22,834 nucleotides of DNA from Russula earlei (Eukaryota > Basidiomycota > Agaricomycetes > Russulales > Russulaceae), in contig JAGFNK010000756.1 of assembly GCA_025769875.1 (NCBI GenBank), positions 1-22,834 of the forward strand, written 5' to 3'. The first letter of the stretch is position 1; every line of letters begins with the position of its first letter. The position numbers and the translations under genes are program-made. Below the pieces are notes generated by a model. The model saw only the letters and a list, made by a program, of their open reading frames with translations, was not told where the DNA came from and made no database searches. This document shows positions 9,459 through 20,854 of the stretch, piece by piece.

Positions 9459-11965
9459 TCACATAGCAAAGTCGTGTTCAGTGGTATCAGTAGTGATTGC
9501 GTCATCACGTCTCATTAGCGTCGCTGTCATTCCCAATCGCCTCGTCGAAAAGTCGAAGAAAAAGTCTTCGCCTTCTAATGGCTCATCATTATCATGTCTG
9601 TCAAGCAAGTCAGAATAGAATCAGGTTCTGTCACGACGAAGAACTTTACTCTTTCTTAAGATGTTCTTTAACGGTCTCCAGCCCTTGCCATTCAATAAAA
9701 CCATAGCGCCTGTCCACGCGCGGCGGGCACCGCATGCAGGAATATGAACCATAGATAGGGTCGCCATCCCAGTATAACTCTCTCGTCTCCCTTTCCCCCA
9801 CCAAGAGCCATCTCGATGTCTTGTTGTCGTGGCTCTTGATACACATATGAGTGACCTACGATGGATGAGCGTCAGCAATAGAAAGACGAGCGACGCGGAT
9901 CAAACGTACGCAAGAGCGCCAGTCCCGAACGAGGCGTCTCTGCGAGTAAGGGTGTCCCTCTTCCACTTCCACAGTGAAACTCAGGGGGCACTGCGAACAT
10001 AAAAATCTGTCTTTCCTTCTATCCAACTCCAGCGCAGTGGTCTCTTTTCCGAGTCCCATCAGTTTGAGAAGCACCTCCACGGTCTCCTTTCCTTCCTGAC
10101 TGAATCGTGGGTATTGGCCTCGAGATCTCTGGTGCCCGTAACAGCGGTGTGCAAGCATATGAAGCCCAGAGGATCTTTGATGACAAGGGACACATTCATA
10201 TACTGACATCGCAAGGGCCAGAACGTCCTCATCCATCGCGCCTTCATAAGCCTCATCTCTTGGAAGAAGAGATCGCAGAAAACTTGCACGCTCCCGTTTT
10301 AACGATTCCAGCTCCGGCATTAGCCTACTTATCGCTTCGCGGCTCTGCTCGTTCAGCGTCAAATCGTCAGGGTCATTCTCAAGCAATACGGCGTCTGCCA
10401 GAGCACGGTACCCGCACAAGAACTCTGTGAATGAAGGCAAGAAAGCCAGGAGGATTGGTGGGATTGTCCCCATAAAGCTTGCGAAATGATCCAAGACGAG
10501 ACTCCTGCGGCCAAGATAACGTTCATCTCCCGAGGATTGTAAACGTGAGTCTCTGGCCTTATTGATCTCGGGAATGAGAAGAGGTTCGACACGTTGCCAT
10601 ACTATATTCGATAGGTGTTAGGGAGATGATATCAAGAACTTGTCGGACACACCTCGATCTGACATAGGCTTGCTCATGCTCACTTCACGGTGCCAACGTA
10701 TGTAGGCTACGTCCTCCTCTACGTATCCAATCTGGGCAAATCTGGCCTTGAGACTGCCAAGAACAAAAGTGAGATCTCACTCCATGGAAGAGCATATTTC
10801 AGAAAGTGGACATACTCTTCGAAACGTTTGGCCTTGACATCAGATAACATAGCACTACGATCTGCGTTGCGTTCCTTCTCCCATGCTAGGCAGACTTGGG
10901 TGTGCTAAAGTTGACCACGGTGAAAAACGAGTCCCGAATTCATGATCAACAGTAAACACACCCGTTTGATCTCCGAGGCCATGCTTTTCTTTCTTTCAAG
11001 GAATTCCGAGAAAATTTTGTTCGCAGAATCACTCGAATCGAGGATCTGGGGCGCAAGCCTGTTGAATTCGGCTTGGAACGACTTGACATCTTCGTCCCAC
11101 AAATGCTCAGTACACCAGGGCCTTGCCGGGTGAATGCTACTTGCGGATTGCACTGAAGGCCATCGTGTCAGCTCGTGTACAGCTTGCAAAACTGATCCAA
11201 TTTCTCACTGACCCGTCACAGAGCAAAACAACTCTCTGACGTCCTTTGGAAGAAAGCTAGCACAGAGCAAACTGGAACAGTCAGAACGAAAGCTGCAGGG
11301 GTGGAGAGACTTTCAAGACTCACTGGGCTCTCATACACTTCTTGCACGCACGCCGACGCAGAGAGAAAAGGATTTTGGTCACAGGCTTTGCACCACAACT
11401 CTGAGCCACACCATCATAATCTGAGGCGGAACGATTGAACGGGTGAGGCACGACATACATGGCAATAAGCACCCCCAAAGAGCAGATGAGCCCATGCTGG
11501 TTCGGACATATCTTTGGGGCAAGTCGGGACATCGGGTATGAGGCGATAGGACGCTCTCCACAAGAATGAAGAACGGCGAGAAATGAGAAGGTCACAAAAA
11601 GCTCTGTCGACGCGACTGAGCGAGAGCAAGTCCGAGGGCAGAAGGTGTCCAAGAATCTAGCAGAGCGAGATCGTCCTCAACCTGGCGGATTTCACGAGTA
11701 TGGATGGGTTTCGTACCTCGTATATAACATCCAGAGGCATCGTCGGAAGTGCACTCAAGCGGCCTTGCATCCTTTTGAAAAGACCACTGCTTGCATTTCT
11801 ACGGTTTGTATGCGAGGTTGTCCTGGCTCGCTTGGACGGACGCTCTTCAGGAGGCGATGACGTTGCACAGACTGAGAAACCCCATTGGGAGGCGGGTGCA
11901 TGGACACACTGCAGGCAGGTATCGTTCAATGAGAGGGACTGCCGGATGACAGTAAAGGTAGTCAT
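9459..11965 (-). CDS. F-box protein, Agaricomycete expanded family, upstream-intact paralogue A
   Basis: Ten exons (minus): 11717-11965, 11459-11656, 11324-11400, 11213-11271, 10962-11152, 10816-10904, 10653-10753, 9910-10601, 9650-9855, 9459-9597. Every junction is GT-AG and in phase, giving 666 residues. The F-box lies at about residues 70-117 (LSALPTMPLDVIYEILGHLL, then SLSRVDRAFCDLLISRRSSF). It is followed by a Cys-rich segment (YCHSCG...ACKKC, 147-171), a helical charged middle, Cys/His pairs (YECVPCHQ, FLCSQC), RDWRSC and YSCMRC near the end, and an acidic tail EDFFFDFSTRRLG. F-box proteins commonly link substrates to SCF ubiquitin ligases; the substrate here is unknown. The first exon and start are the weakest part, since an AG near 11877 could be the acceptor of an upstream intron. 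Exon 4/5 has an in-frame TGA (11205-11207) unless the 60-nt intron 11153-11212 is spliced. Confidence 0.78.
11153..11212 (-). other. candidate newly arisen intron in F-box gene A
   Basis: This GT-AG interval of 60 nt (a multiple of three) begins GTCAGTGAG and ends CCTTCAG on the minus strand. Paralogue B has ordinary coding sequence of nearly equal genomic length at the same place (14574-14889, 316 nt, against 310 nt in A including the intron). Read through, A would meet TGA at 11205-11207. Confidence 0.6.
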
Positions 11966-13081
11966 GTAGGTTTCTGACAGAAGGTGCGGGATGCCAGCGA
12001 GTCAAGCATGAGCCTACCCTACCCGCGGTCCAAATTATATGCCGTCCCACCCACTCCGCGCCAATTCCGAGGCGGAGGGAGACTGACGAAAATTTTTTGT
12101 GTTGTGTTTGTGGCATTTGTCTCCCTCCCCGTCTCGTGACAATGACCGTCCGTCACAAACCAACGGAACGGCCTTTCATTCTCGGGGTTCGTAATGTAAT
12201 GTATATAACATAAATCCATTCACCCTTCGCCGACTGTCCATATCGCAATCGCCTGTGCGGGTCTAGCCCTTCTTGTACACCTCTTGATAAGTTGGAGTCA
12301 AACGATCGCCCGCGTGGCTCTGAAAGGTCACGGATGTTGCCAAATTCGGATGTGAGCCAGGCGGTGACGGCGGCGAGCGCGCACTGACACTCAAGCCCTC
12401 GAGCTCAAGACCCGTTCTTCCGAGGGCGGATCACTGGTATTGTCAACACGTCCTTCAGACAAAATGCGACAATAGATGGATCGGTACAAGCGTCGGTACG
12501 TCTGGACGCACAGGTGTATGCCCTCAGCGTCACCCAATGCAGGACATGGGCGAGGACCCCTTGCCCGCGCAAATTCCCGAGTAATAACGCACCAGACTGG
12601 GATGTCGCAATGGCCTTCGAAGCATCAAATATTGCATCTGCGTATCTGGCAACCTGCTGTAGCAGTCTGCTGTTCACCCCCTTACACTGCGCACCCCAAG
12701 AGTAGCCTTATGTCGTAACAATACAACACCATTCAGCAGGCGTCTTGACGTGTTGTGTACCTAGGTGGTTGTAAGGTGTGCAACCGGAGCGCAGCGGGCA
12801 ATGACTATGAGGCAGGCACTTGAAGAAAAAAAACCACGGGGCTGCTTTCAGAAGACGGAAAACGATATTGAAAGGAAAATAAGGTGGATGCGAATGGATA
12901 CAACAGCAATTGTCGCACGATTCTCGCGGTGGGCGTGTGCCCCCCAAAAATAGCCCGACCTGAGTGTATACAGCTGGATGCCACCTGTCATTCTGATAAG
13001 GGTTAATTAACATATAAAACATTGTAATAATCGTTGTTGTAGAGGATGTGCACGTTCTTCTTCGTCGGATTCCACGACGGT
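11966..13081. other. intergenic region between the two F-box copies
   Basis: About 1.1 kb with no recognisable gene. Short open frames are present, for example 12514-12705 plus (MYALSVTQCRTWARTPC...) and 12405-12677 minus, overlapping each other, but they carry no family motif. The first few hundred bases should include the promoter of gene A. A weak AT-rich site (atgtatataacata, around 12198-12211) is visible, too far from the chosen ATG to claim as a TATA box. Confidence 0.4.
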
Positions 13082-15622
13082 CATAGCGAACTCGTCATCG
13101 ATCCCATTGCCAGGATCTATTGCCAGCAACGCTCTGCAACCCCAACCGCCGCACCCCATAGTTGAAGAAAAAGTCTTCTCCCTCCTGCGGTTTATTTCCG
13201 TCCGTGCCTATTGTCAGATAAATAGCGTGTCACGTGACAAGAGACACCAACTCACTCAATCTGGGCGTGCACCCGAACATCGCTGACTTTGTTGTACCAT
13301 TGAACTGAGCCGCTATTGAGATCAATTCTTGCCGGACAACGCATGCATCCATATGCGTGGGTGTTCGTGAACTCTTCCCAGCTCATTGCAGCGATCTCCG
13401 TTGAACCGACCAGGCACCAACTGGGATTGCCCTTGTGCCAGCGTTCATTCCTCGAGCCGACTGCATGAGTAACTGCGGTCCACGCATCGTCAATGATATG
13501 ATACAATCTGATCGAATCATTCAACGCACGCATGAACGCCAGTCTCGCACGCAGCGCCCTAGAACCTCTTCTCCATTCTGGGGAAGGTCCCTTGCGAACA
13601 GCACATACAAACAAATTTGTCATTCCTTCTGTCAAGATCAAGTGCCGTGGTGTTCCTTCCTAGCTCTAAAAGTTGAAGAAGTGTCTCCAACAGTCTCCCT
13701 TCCTTGTTCACTTAGTTGAGGCTGGAGTGAAGTGTGTTAGGTTTCTGTGCTCGGTCACAGTTGTGCGCAAAGCATGTGAAGTCCGGAGGTAGGCAGACGG
13801 CAGTCAGTGCACTCGTATTACTGATTTGTAGCAAGGGAAATGGCTTTGTCGTCCCGTGACATCTTCAGAACATCGGATTGGGGAAAGAAGACTGAGACCG
13901 GAGAAGTCTAAGCACGCTCTCGCATCCGTTTCTCAAGCTCGGGTCTGAGCCTGTTAATCGCCTCAACGGTCCGATCTGTGATAGGCGGGTGATCTGGGCC
14001 CAATGCCAAGTGCCAGCGCGTCTGCCACCGCCTGGTTCTCACATATAAACTCGGTGGCCGTCGGTGAAAGAGCCAGGAGGATGGGAGGCAGCGTCCTCAA
14101 GAAGGCCGCATATTCCGCCAAAACGAGTTGCCTGCGCAGGCGATAATTTTCTCCACCATCACGGGTCAGGCGCCGGTCCCTGGCCTCGTTGACTAGGGGA
14201 CGGAGAAGTGGTTCAATTCGTTGCCATACTACAGCAGTGGCGCGTTAGGAGATCCAGCATAACGACTGGCAAAGATCTACCTCGATTAGACATGGGCTTG
14301 CTCATCCTCACTTCACGATGCCGACTTAAATTATTCAGATCCCCTTCAAAGTAGCCGAGATGGAGAAACGGAATTTGATACTGCCAAAAGGCCCCGTGAG
14401 TCATAGTCCTTGCAGGGAGACGTTTCGCTTACTCTTCAAAACGTTTGACCCTCACGTCAGTTAACTTGCTGCTACGATCTGCATTGCGATCCCTTTCCCA
14501 CGCCGCGCAGATAAGTGCATGCTAGAGTAGGTGATAATTGAGTTTATGTGATCAATGAACATTAGGCGCTTACATTTCTAAGTGTTGCCACCACCTCTTT
14601 CTTTTTAGCCAAGAATTCAGAGACCGTAGCCTTTATATTAGTGACACGGCCATCTGGATCACGACTGATGTCTTTGAGCGCCGTCTGTTCCGCACAGAAA
14701 GCTGCCACATCTTCGTCCCACCAATGGTTATTGCATGAGAGCCTTGACTGATGAATGGTGCTTCCGGAGTTCCCTAAGAAATTTTTTTGGATCAACGGGC
14801 GTTGGGTATCAAAGTTCAACTCAAACAAACCAGAATCGGAGCGAATCATGTCCCTGATGTCCTCTGGTACTTTGGATAGACACAGCAAACTGAAGAGAAT
14901 CGGTGAGCGATCTGCGAACGACATCGATGCTGTGGGCGTACTGGGACGTCATGCAGGACTTGCATGCACGACGGCGCAGAGAAAACAATATTCTCGTTAC
15001 TGGCTTGGCACCGCAACTCTGAAACAGGCAGTTAATATTTGACAGTCGATAATTCCATGGGTGTAAAGGTCAATTACATAACAGTAGGCTCCGCCAAAGA
15101 GCAGACGGGCCCATGCCGGTGGGGTCATATCTGCCGGAGTAGTAGGAGCTCTACAGTATTTGAAGCATGCGTTCCACACAAACGAAGAATGACGAGACAG
15201 GAGAAGATATCGAAACCCCTTATTCACGCGAGTGAGTGAGAGCAAGTCTGAGGGATGAAGGTGTTCGAAGATCTTAACCACCGATGCATCTCTTAGCTGG
15301 AGCTGATGTCAAGAGGCAACGTATCCTACATACCTCGAACAAAACATCCAAGGACATGGTCGGGAGTTCGCTCAAACGTCCAAGGACCTTCTTGGAAAGG
15401 CCGACCCTTGCATTATGTCCTGGCTTGGCCGGGTCCACTCTAGGCCGCTTGGCTGGATGTTGGGCTGAGGTCGCGCAAATGGCACAAGTCAGCCGTGCAG
15501 ATATTACAACAAATATTATGCAACTCACCATTTAACCTGCGGTTGCTGTTAGTTGGCAAACGCCCACCTGGATACGCCTCGCTCAACGAGGTCGGCTCCC
15601 TGGCTACGATGGACGTCCCCAT
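13082..15622 (-). pseudogene. decayed tandem paralogue B of the F-box gene
   Basis: The same exon order as gene A can be followed: 15529-15622 (probable ATG at 15622), 15334-15464, 15078-15272, 14942-15018, 14574-14889, 14433-14521, 14281-14380, then a long exon below 14228 and two C-terminal exons. Exon lengths of 77 and 89 nt are identical to gene A. The F-box reads LSELPTMSLDVLFEIFEHLH. Damage: exon 14281-14380 is one base shorter than its 101-nt counterpart, changing frame before LGYFEGD. A second frame change lies near 13998-14008, just before DHPPITDRTVEAINRL. There are in-frame stops at 13908-13910 and 13818-13820, and a further one-base shift in the exon carrying GEDFFFNYGVRRLG (about 13130-13180). 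The C-terminal MRCPARIDL block is at 13300-13350. The gene is almost certainly non-functional in this sequence. Confidence 0.83.
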
Positions 15623-15920
15623 GACTGGTTCTGTTGAAGACAATTGAGTAAGGTGCATGGGGACTTGAATGATGAGGAGAGCCGGCAATTTATCATCTCC
15701 ACGATATTTGCAAGTACCACAATCCGAACGCCCTCTCACTGCCACACTACACTGGCAAGGGCCACAGGTGGATACCGTGCGGGCGGGAAGAAAAGGCGGT
15801 ACGAAATACGTCGCCCACATAGTATCACGTGACAGGAACGTGTGGCTGGTGTCTTTCTTTTCTTTTGCCCTGACGCTCTTGTTGTTCACATTCTTGCCAA
15901 TCGCGATCCTCGAACAATCA
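15623..15920. promoter_or_regulatory. shared divergent intergenic region, F-box B / SmD3
   Basis: 298 bp separate the two opposed start codons. A pyrimidine-rich tract (about 15850-15870, gtctttcttttcttttgccc) and a CCAAT sequence (15897-15901) lie just before the SmD3 ATG. CT-rich tracts are common upstream of highly expressed fungal genes; function here is inferred only from position. Confidence 0.4.
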
Positions 15921-16522
15921 ATGTCTGCAGGTTTGGGTATTCCCGTGAAACTATTACATGAATCGCTCGGACATGTCGTAACCGTTGAGCTCAAGACGGG
16001 ACACCTTTATCGTGGAAAGCTCGCTGAAGGTGACTCGCCATCGTAACGCTCCTTTTTTTTTCCATGTTGATCTTTTGGTTGCAGCGGAGGATAACCTCAA
16101 CATCTCTTTGAGAGATATTACAGTCACTGGAAGGGATGGCCGCGTCTCCCAGCTAGATCAAGTCTACATTCGAGGGAGTATGGTCCGTTTCTTCATCGTC
16201 CCTGATATGCTACAAAATGCTCCCATGTATGTTCCCCGTCCTTTCTGGTCACGACAGCTTCTGATATGGCAACCGTCTCGTCAGGTTTAAACGCGTTGGT
16301 CCTAATGCTATGCGCGGACGAGGTATCGGCACGGCGCGTGGGCGTGCCACGATTATGAGAGGTCTGCTATCTGTTTCCATCTGGCCTCACAGTTGTGCTA
16401 ATGTGGCCGTGCAGCCAATGGTACTGTTGCCCCCATAGTTCGAAATGGACGTGTGATCACTAATAGGTTTTACAGCTCGTCGCGGTCGCGGTGTCCCTTC
16501 TGCGAGAGGCATCAGACGGTGA
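15921..16522 (+). CDS. SMD3: small nuclear ribonucleoprotein Sm D3
   Basis: Five exons (15921-16029, 16085-16226, 16285-16361, 16415-16420, 16476-16522) join to 381 nt, 126 residues, the same length as human SmD3. The protein begins [20 protein letters not shown]. It contains the Sm1 motif ([28 protein letters not shown]) and Sm2 ([16 protein letters not shown]), then [12 protein letters not shown] and an Arg/Gly-rich tail ([33 protein letters not shown]). SmD3 is a core ring protein of the U1, U2, U4 and U5 snRNPs, and RG tails of this type are known targets of arginine methylation. All splice sites are GT-AG and phases agree. The 6-nt fourth exon could instead be skipped, leaving 124 residues in frame. 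Confidence 0.93.
16415..16420 (+). other. probable 6-nt microexon of SMD3
   Basis: CCAATG is preceded by GTGCAG and followed by GTACTGTTG. It splits a 114-nt interval into introns of 53 nt (16362-16414) and 55 nt (16421-16475), the typical intron size of this window, and adds Ala-Asn to give IMRANARRGRG. The second intron has a branch-point-like ACTAAT near its end. Confidence 0.65.
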
Positions 16523-16768
16523 CATTTGCCTATCTATACTACATCGTGTTCGCCAAAACATTTGTTGTTTTCCTACTCGTGTATAACTTGGCTAGTTACC
16601 GAAAACTCAGTGACATGCGCCAAACCGTGTTTGCGGTGTTTACGTACCAATGAATCGGTGTTGGGTATGCGGGTGCCAGGTCGGCACCATCACCATCACG
16701 GTGCCAACACACAGCAAAAGGCGCTCGCGTGCCTGGGTCCAACTTAAACTGGGTGTGTCGCGTTCTAC

Positions 16769-19700
16769 ATGGATCTGCACAGTCCGATTGCGACTTCGGT
16801 CACCTCTCGCGACCCTTTTGAGCTTGAACGTCTTGCTGATGAACTCGTGGCCCGTGAGGATTCTCTCGACGCACCAGCTCATGACCTCCCGCTCTATTCG
16901 CCACTCGCACACGACAATCCCTTCCTTACTGCAACCACCTTTAACGCCGAAGACTTCCTCCTTTCGCGTGTACACACCTCTTTGCCGGACTTGCGAGGGG
17001 GTTGCGAGATTACCTTTCTGTTCTTAAAGAAGAACTCGTTCAACTCATCAACGATGACTACGAGGCGTTTATAAGTCTTAGTACGGACCTACGGGGGGAA
17101 GGCGCAAGATTAGAACGGTTGAGATGGCCATTGGGCGACCTAAAATCTCAAATCTTGGTGAGTTCTCCGCCTCGGGGCATTGTATCGTCTTCCTAACAAG
17201 ACCTGCTAGGAATCACGACAAGAACTCGCCCTTGTTCAGGATGCCATTCAGAGCAAGTTAAACAATCGGTCTTCCCTTCGTGACGAGAAGGTTTGGCAGT
17301 CATCTACTGGTATCATGGGCTGACTTTACGACCATCAGGCTTATTTGCACTTGCTTCTCAAAATTTCAGAGTCAGTGACTCGCCTTGAGTCTCTGCTTCT
17401 CATCACATCACCGGATGGTCCTTCTTCGCCTGAGATCAAAAATCGTCCCTTGAAGCCTCTTGGCATTCTGAACGAGGACACTGACGATCGGTGCAGTCTG
17501 TCCCATCATGTCCCGAATTTTTGTCTCATAGCCAATCAACAACAGTCCGCGAGGAAACCGCGCAAAGCATCTAGTTCGGGTTGCAACAGAGTACACTCAA
17601 CTTCTTTATCACGTTTCGAAAGCGCAGGCCGACACTCGATCCGCATTTGTTGATGAGATGCAAGGGGTTTGTGAACCCTCTGTCTGTTAAATTCCTCCCT
17701 CACTGGCAGGTTTATCTACATAGCGAATCAACCGCATACAGTCAACCCTATCATCAGACCTCGATCACCTCTTCTCTGAAACTGTTTCTACACTCGGTAC
17801 CAGCAAACTCACGGAGACCGACAAGGCAAAACGCATGGCCGATCTGACCGAATGTTTACGAACCTATGATGCGCTTCAACTTTGGCGTGACGCCGAAGAC
17901 GTGCTCCGGCGCGACATCTTGCGCGAATTCGTCAAGAAGGTATTCCGTACACAGCTCATCTGTGATGCTATCCTGAACGGATTAAACCATATATTTTCCC
18001 GTAGACCATTTTCCCTGGCGCGCTTCAGGTCCCGCTCTCCCCATTCCTCCCGCAAACCCCGTTCTCCATACGCGAAGATCGCCGTGTGCCCGACGCCGTG
18101 CAGACGCCTCACGTGCCGTTCACAGCCTTCGCGTCACAGACGAGCCCCTTCAATGCTGCTCCGCGCCTCGACGAGAGGGAGAATCCCCTTGCTGTTTTGT
18201 ACAACAGCATACTCGCGTTCGTGGAGCGTGACTTGAAACATATCATGGACGTTGCGGAACGCATTAGCGCGAGGGTCGGGTTAGACGCTGGTTGTGCGGA
18301 CGACGCGAAGGGGTTCGAAGTCCTCGCAAACGTGATATGGGCAGAGATTGCGCGCGCTCTTATGGACGAACTTGGCAGTGCGTTGTTCGCCACGGGACGG
18401 CCAGATGAGTTCCGTAAGGTGCATCCATCCTGTGGCACCTTCTATCTGCGTAGGCAGAAATTGACTTGTGAGGCAGAACCACGAGACGACGCAGTCGTTC
18501 ATTCGCTCTCTTCAATACATTGCGCATTCTCCTCGCGCCATTCGAGCGATGATCACGCACCCCATCTTCTTGACGTTCGAGCGACGTTGGCAGTTGCCCG
18601 TGTATTTTCAACTGCGATGGAAGGAGATCGTTACACGGCTCGAAGATATCTTGTCCACCAGCAAGCTCGAACCGGAATCAAGCTCGAGGAGAGGTTGGTC
18701 ACACCGATGCCTTGAGTTTGGAATGGTGATACTGACGACAATGATGACGAAATTAGCAGAGATAAGCCCTTTCACGCTATCCTCGTCAGCTGCGGTCTGG
18801 TCCGCAATCACCACATGTTGGGATGGGAACGTCTATGTGCCACAGCTCGCACATCGTTTTTGGAAGCTTACGTTGCAAATATTAAGTCGTTATCGTACAT
18901 GGATTCAGAATAGCCTCCCACATTTCCCACTCGACTACGGGAAATCCCTACCCTCAGCTAACGAGAAGGTATGCCGATTAAATATTTTTTACATCAGCTA
19001 ACCATCGAACTTGTTTAGCTTCCGACTCCTGGAGAGACCCCCAAAATAGCCTCACGCTCGTCGACGCCCATCCCACAAGCCGAGGGAAGCTCTTCGGAGA
19101 CAACGGCCATGGAAGGCACACTATTGCGACAATGCGCAGCGGTGATCGCTGACGTGAAGTTGCTGGAATCCCAGATGTGGGTACTATGGCGTGACGAGAT
19201 CAGCTCGATACATGCCTCGTTATCGGTTGAAGAGGAGGCTGTATCGGAAAATGTCCGGGCGGACGGCACGTCTTTTCTATTGTCTTGCAGCCTACCATGA
19301 TTCCAGCTATTTCACCGTAGATGCCTTGCGAGCGGCTCTGCAGAACCTGACCAATCTCGTTCCATCACTCTCTTCGCAAGTCACATCGATCTTGATACGT
19401 CGGGCAAGTGAGGCGCTACAACCTGTGCGCTCCATGCCGTTGCAGTTCCGCGCGATGTCGAACAAACGTCCCCCTTCGGAACCAAGCTTCTTCGTCCCAG
19501 AGGTTATGCGTCCTGTTCGCGCCTTCTTCGGGTTAGAATCGGGCATTGGTCCTGGGGCATCCTCAAAGGAGGAGCTCATGAAACCGTGCGCGGAAGAGGT
19601 ATTTGAAGCCGTGGTACAAAAGTACATTTTCTACATGACGGCGATGCGCAAGAAGGAGGAATCGTTAAGGAAACTCAAGAAGGGAAAAAAGCCGACGTTT

Positions 19701-19901
19701 TCGCTCTTTGGGGGAGCACCAAAGGAGGACGATGGGCGTGACGAAGAGCGAATAAGACAGCAAATGGTGCTCGACGTCGAGGCGTTTGGAAAGGACGCTG
19801 AAACACTGGGCGTAGACGTGCAGGGAAGCGCCAACTTCAGGTCTTTGCACGAGTTGGCAATCGCGCCTCTGAATGACGGTGAGTTGGGAAAATCTGTGTG
19901 A
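16769..19901 (+). CDS. COG2: COG2, conserved oligomeric Golgi complex subunit 2, frameshifted in this sequence
   Basis: Ten exons: 16769-17157, 17210-17290, 17339-17490, 17546-17666, 17724-17939, 18005-18418, 18477-18693, 18757-18968, 19019-19269, 19307-19901. The sum is 2648 nt; one missing base in the G5 run at 16997-17001 would make 882 residues. It separates ...VHTSLPDLR from LRDYLSVLKEELVQLINDD. Recognised blocks: the COG2 N-terminal domain (FISLSTDLRGEGARLERLRW), a central helical part (EYTQLLYHVSKAQADTR) and a C-terminal region (AVWSAI, PQLAHRFWKLTLQILSRYRT, ALQPVRSMPLQFRAM, TAMRKKEESLRKLKKGKKPT). COG2 belongs to the COG tether that captures retrograde vesicles at the Golgi. Uncertain points: the intron 18694-18756 (in frame if retained), the short 37-nt intron 19270-19306, and a good donor at 19881 (GTGAGT), which with an acceptor at 19935 would move the stop to 19941-19943. 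Confidence 0.9.
16997..17001 (+). other. homopolymer frameshift in COG2 exon 1
   Basis: In cga-GGGGG-ttgcgagat, six G would keep LPDLRGGLRDYLSVLKEE in one frame; five G break it. No intron with usable splice sites can explain the change. The total coding length is also exactly one base short. Confidence 0.83.
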
Positions 19902-20854
19902 AACTCAACTAAACCGTAATCGGAAGACACATCAGCACCCTGATGAGAACGGTACCAAAGCCTTGTACCACCGCAGTATCACACCCAATCGCGTAATGAG
20001 GCACATGGGACATGCCACGCACTGGCAACAGCGCATCCCCGAAGAGGATGTGATACCAACTGGAAGATGGCGAATGTGGGGTTTTTCTGGATGCTTCTTG
20101 GTAGGGTTGCGTACGTACGTGACGCTCGTTCGGCAGAGGGATAGGGGGAGCGCCGGGCTAATCCCGCATATAAACCCAACTGGAAGTTACGTGATAACGT
20201 GTGAGACAAATTGAAAGAAAAGGTAAAACGTCAGGCAAGAGATCCGTCATGGGTCAATAAGGTAAAGTGGCACGGAGTACATGGGCGGAAGCGTTTGGAT
20301 GCGATGAACAACGTCAGTAACCCAGAGTTGTAGAAAATAGCAGACGAGATCGGCCACCTGTCCATCAACAACACCTTTGTTTTACAGCGGCAAGAGGGGC
20401 AGCATAGAGAATTTGACTGTATGACTCTGAGAAGGAACCGATGCAGCCCTGTGGGAACGTCGCCAGCGTACGAACCAAACGGTCGGTTCGAGCCGCAAGG
20501 AACCGTGAGTGACAGGATGATTGGCACTAGCCTGGGGATCTAAGGGCGCACAATCATTGCCTTTTGGTCATTCCACGTCGCATGGTTGAAAGCAGATAAA
20601 TTGAAGGTTGTCGTTGGAGACGGCTGGAAAGACCCACAGCACTGGGCACAGCCACAGGACTAGGTGGAGGCAGCCGTTGATGGAAAGGAAAGGAAAGGAT
20701 GTGCATTTGAATATAGCAGCGGCAAAGGACGTTGGGCCTTTTCAGATACAAACAGACGGCACACATCAAATGACACATGGAGCGTAAACGCATAAACCAA
20801 TGATGCAGCCCGATCCTCATAGTGGCATGTGCATCATTGGCACAGCCTTCCGCA
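19902..20854. other. intergenic region between convergent COG2 and SDH8
   Basis: About 950 bp with no gene that I can support. It should hold the 3' ends of both convergent transcripts. A small GGAAA simple repeat is present at 20682-20699. The open frames 20231-20527 (minus) and 20554-20973 (minus) have no recognisable motif, and the latter overlaps SDH8 out of frame. Confidence 0.45.

Noticed and set aside
12514..12705. Possible small gene between the F-box copies
   Set aside because: There is no recognisable motif, an opposing open frame covers the same bases, and no splice-supported extension was found.
15440..15994. 184-codon open frame on the minus strand
   Set aside because: It overlaps the SmD3 start and the F-box B 5' end and has no family motif. 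Only its part below 15622 is likely to have been coding, as exon 1 of pseudogene B.
16683..16705. Inverted repeat ggcacc...ggtgcc upstream of COG2
   Set aside because: The arms are only 6 bp with an 11-nt loop and no T-run, so it is not distinguishable from chance.
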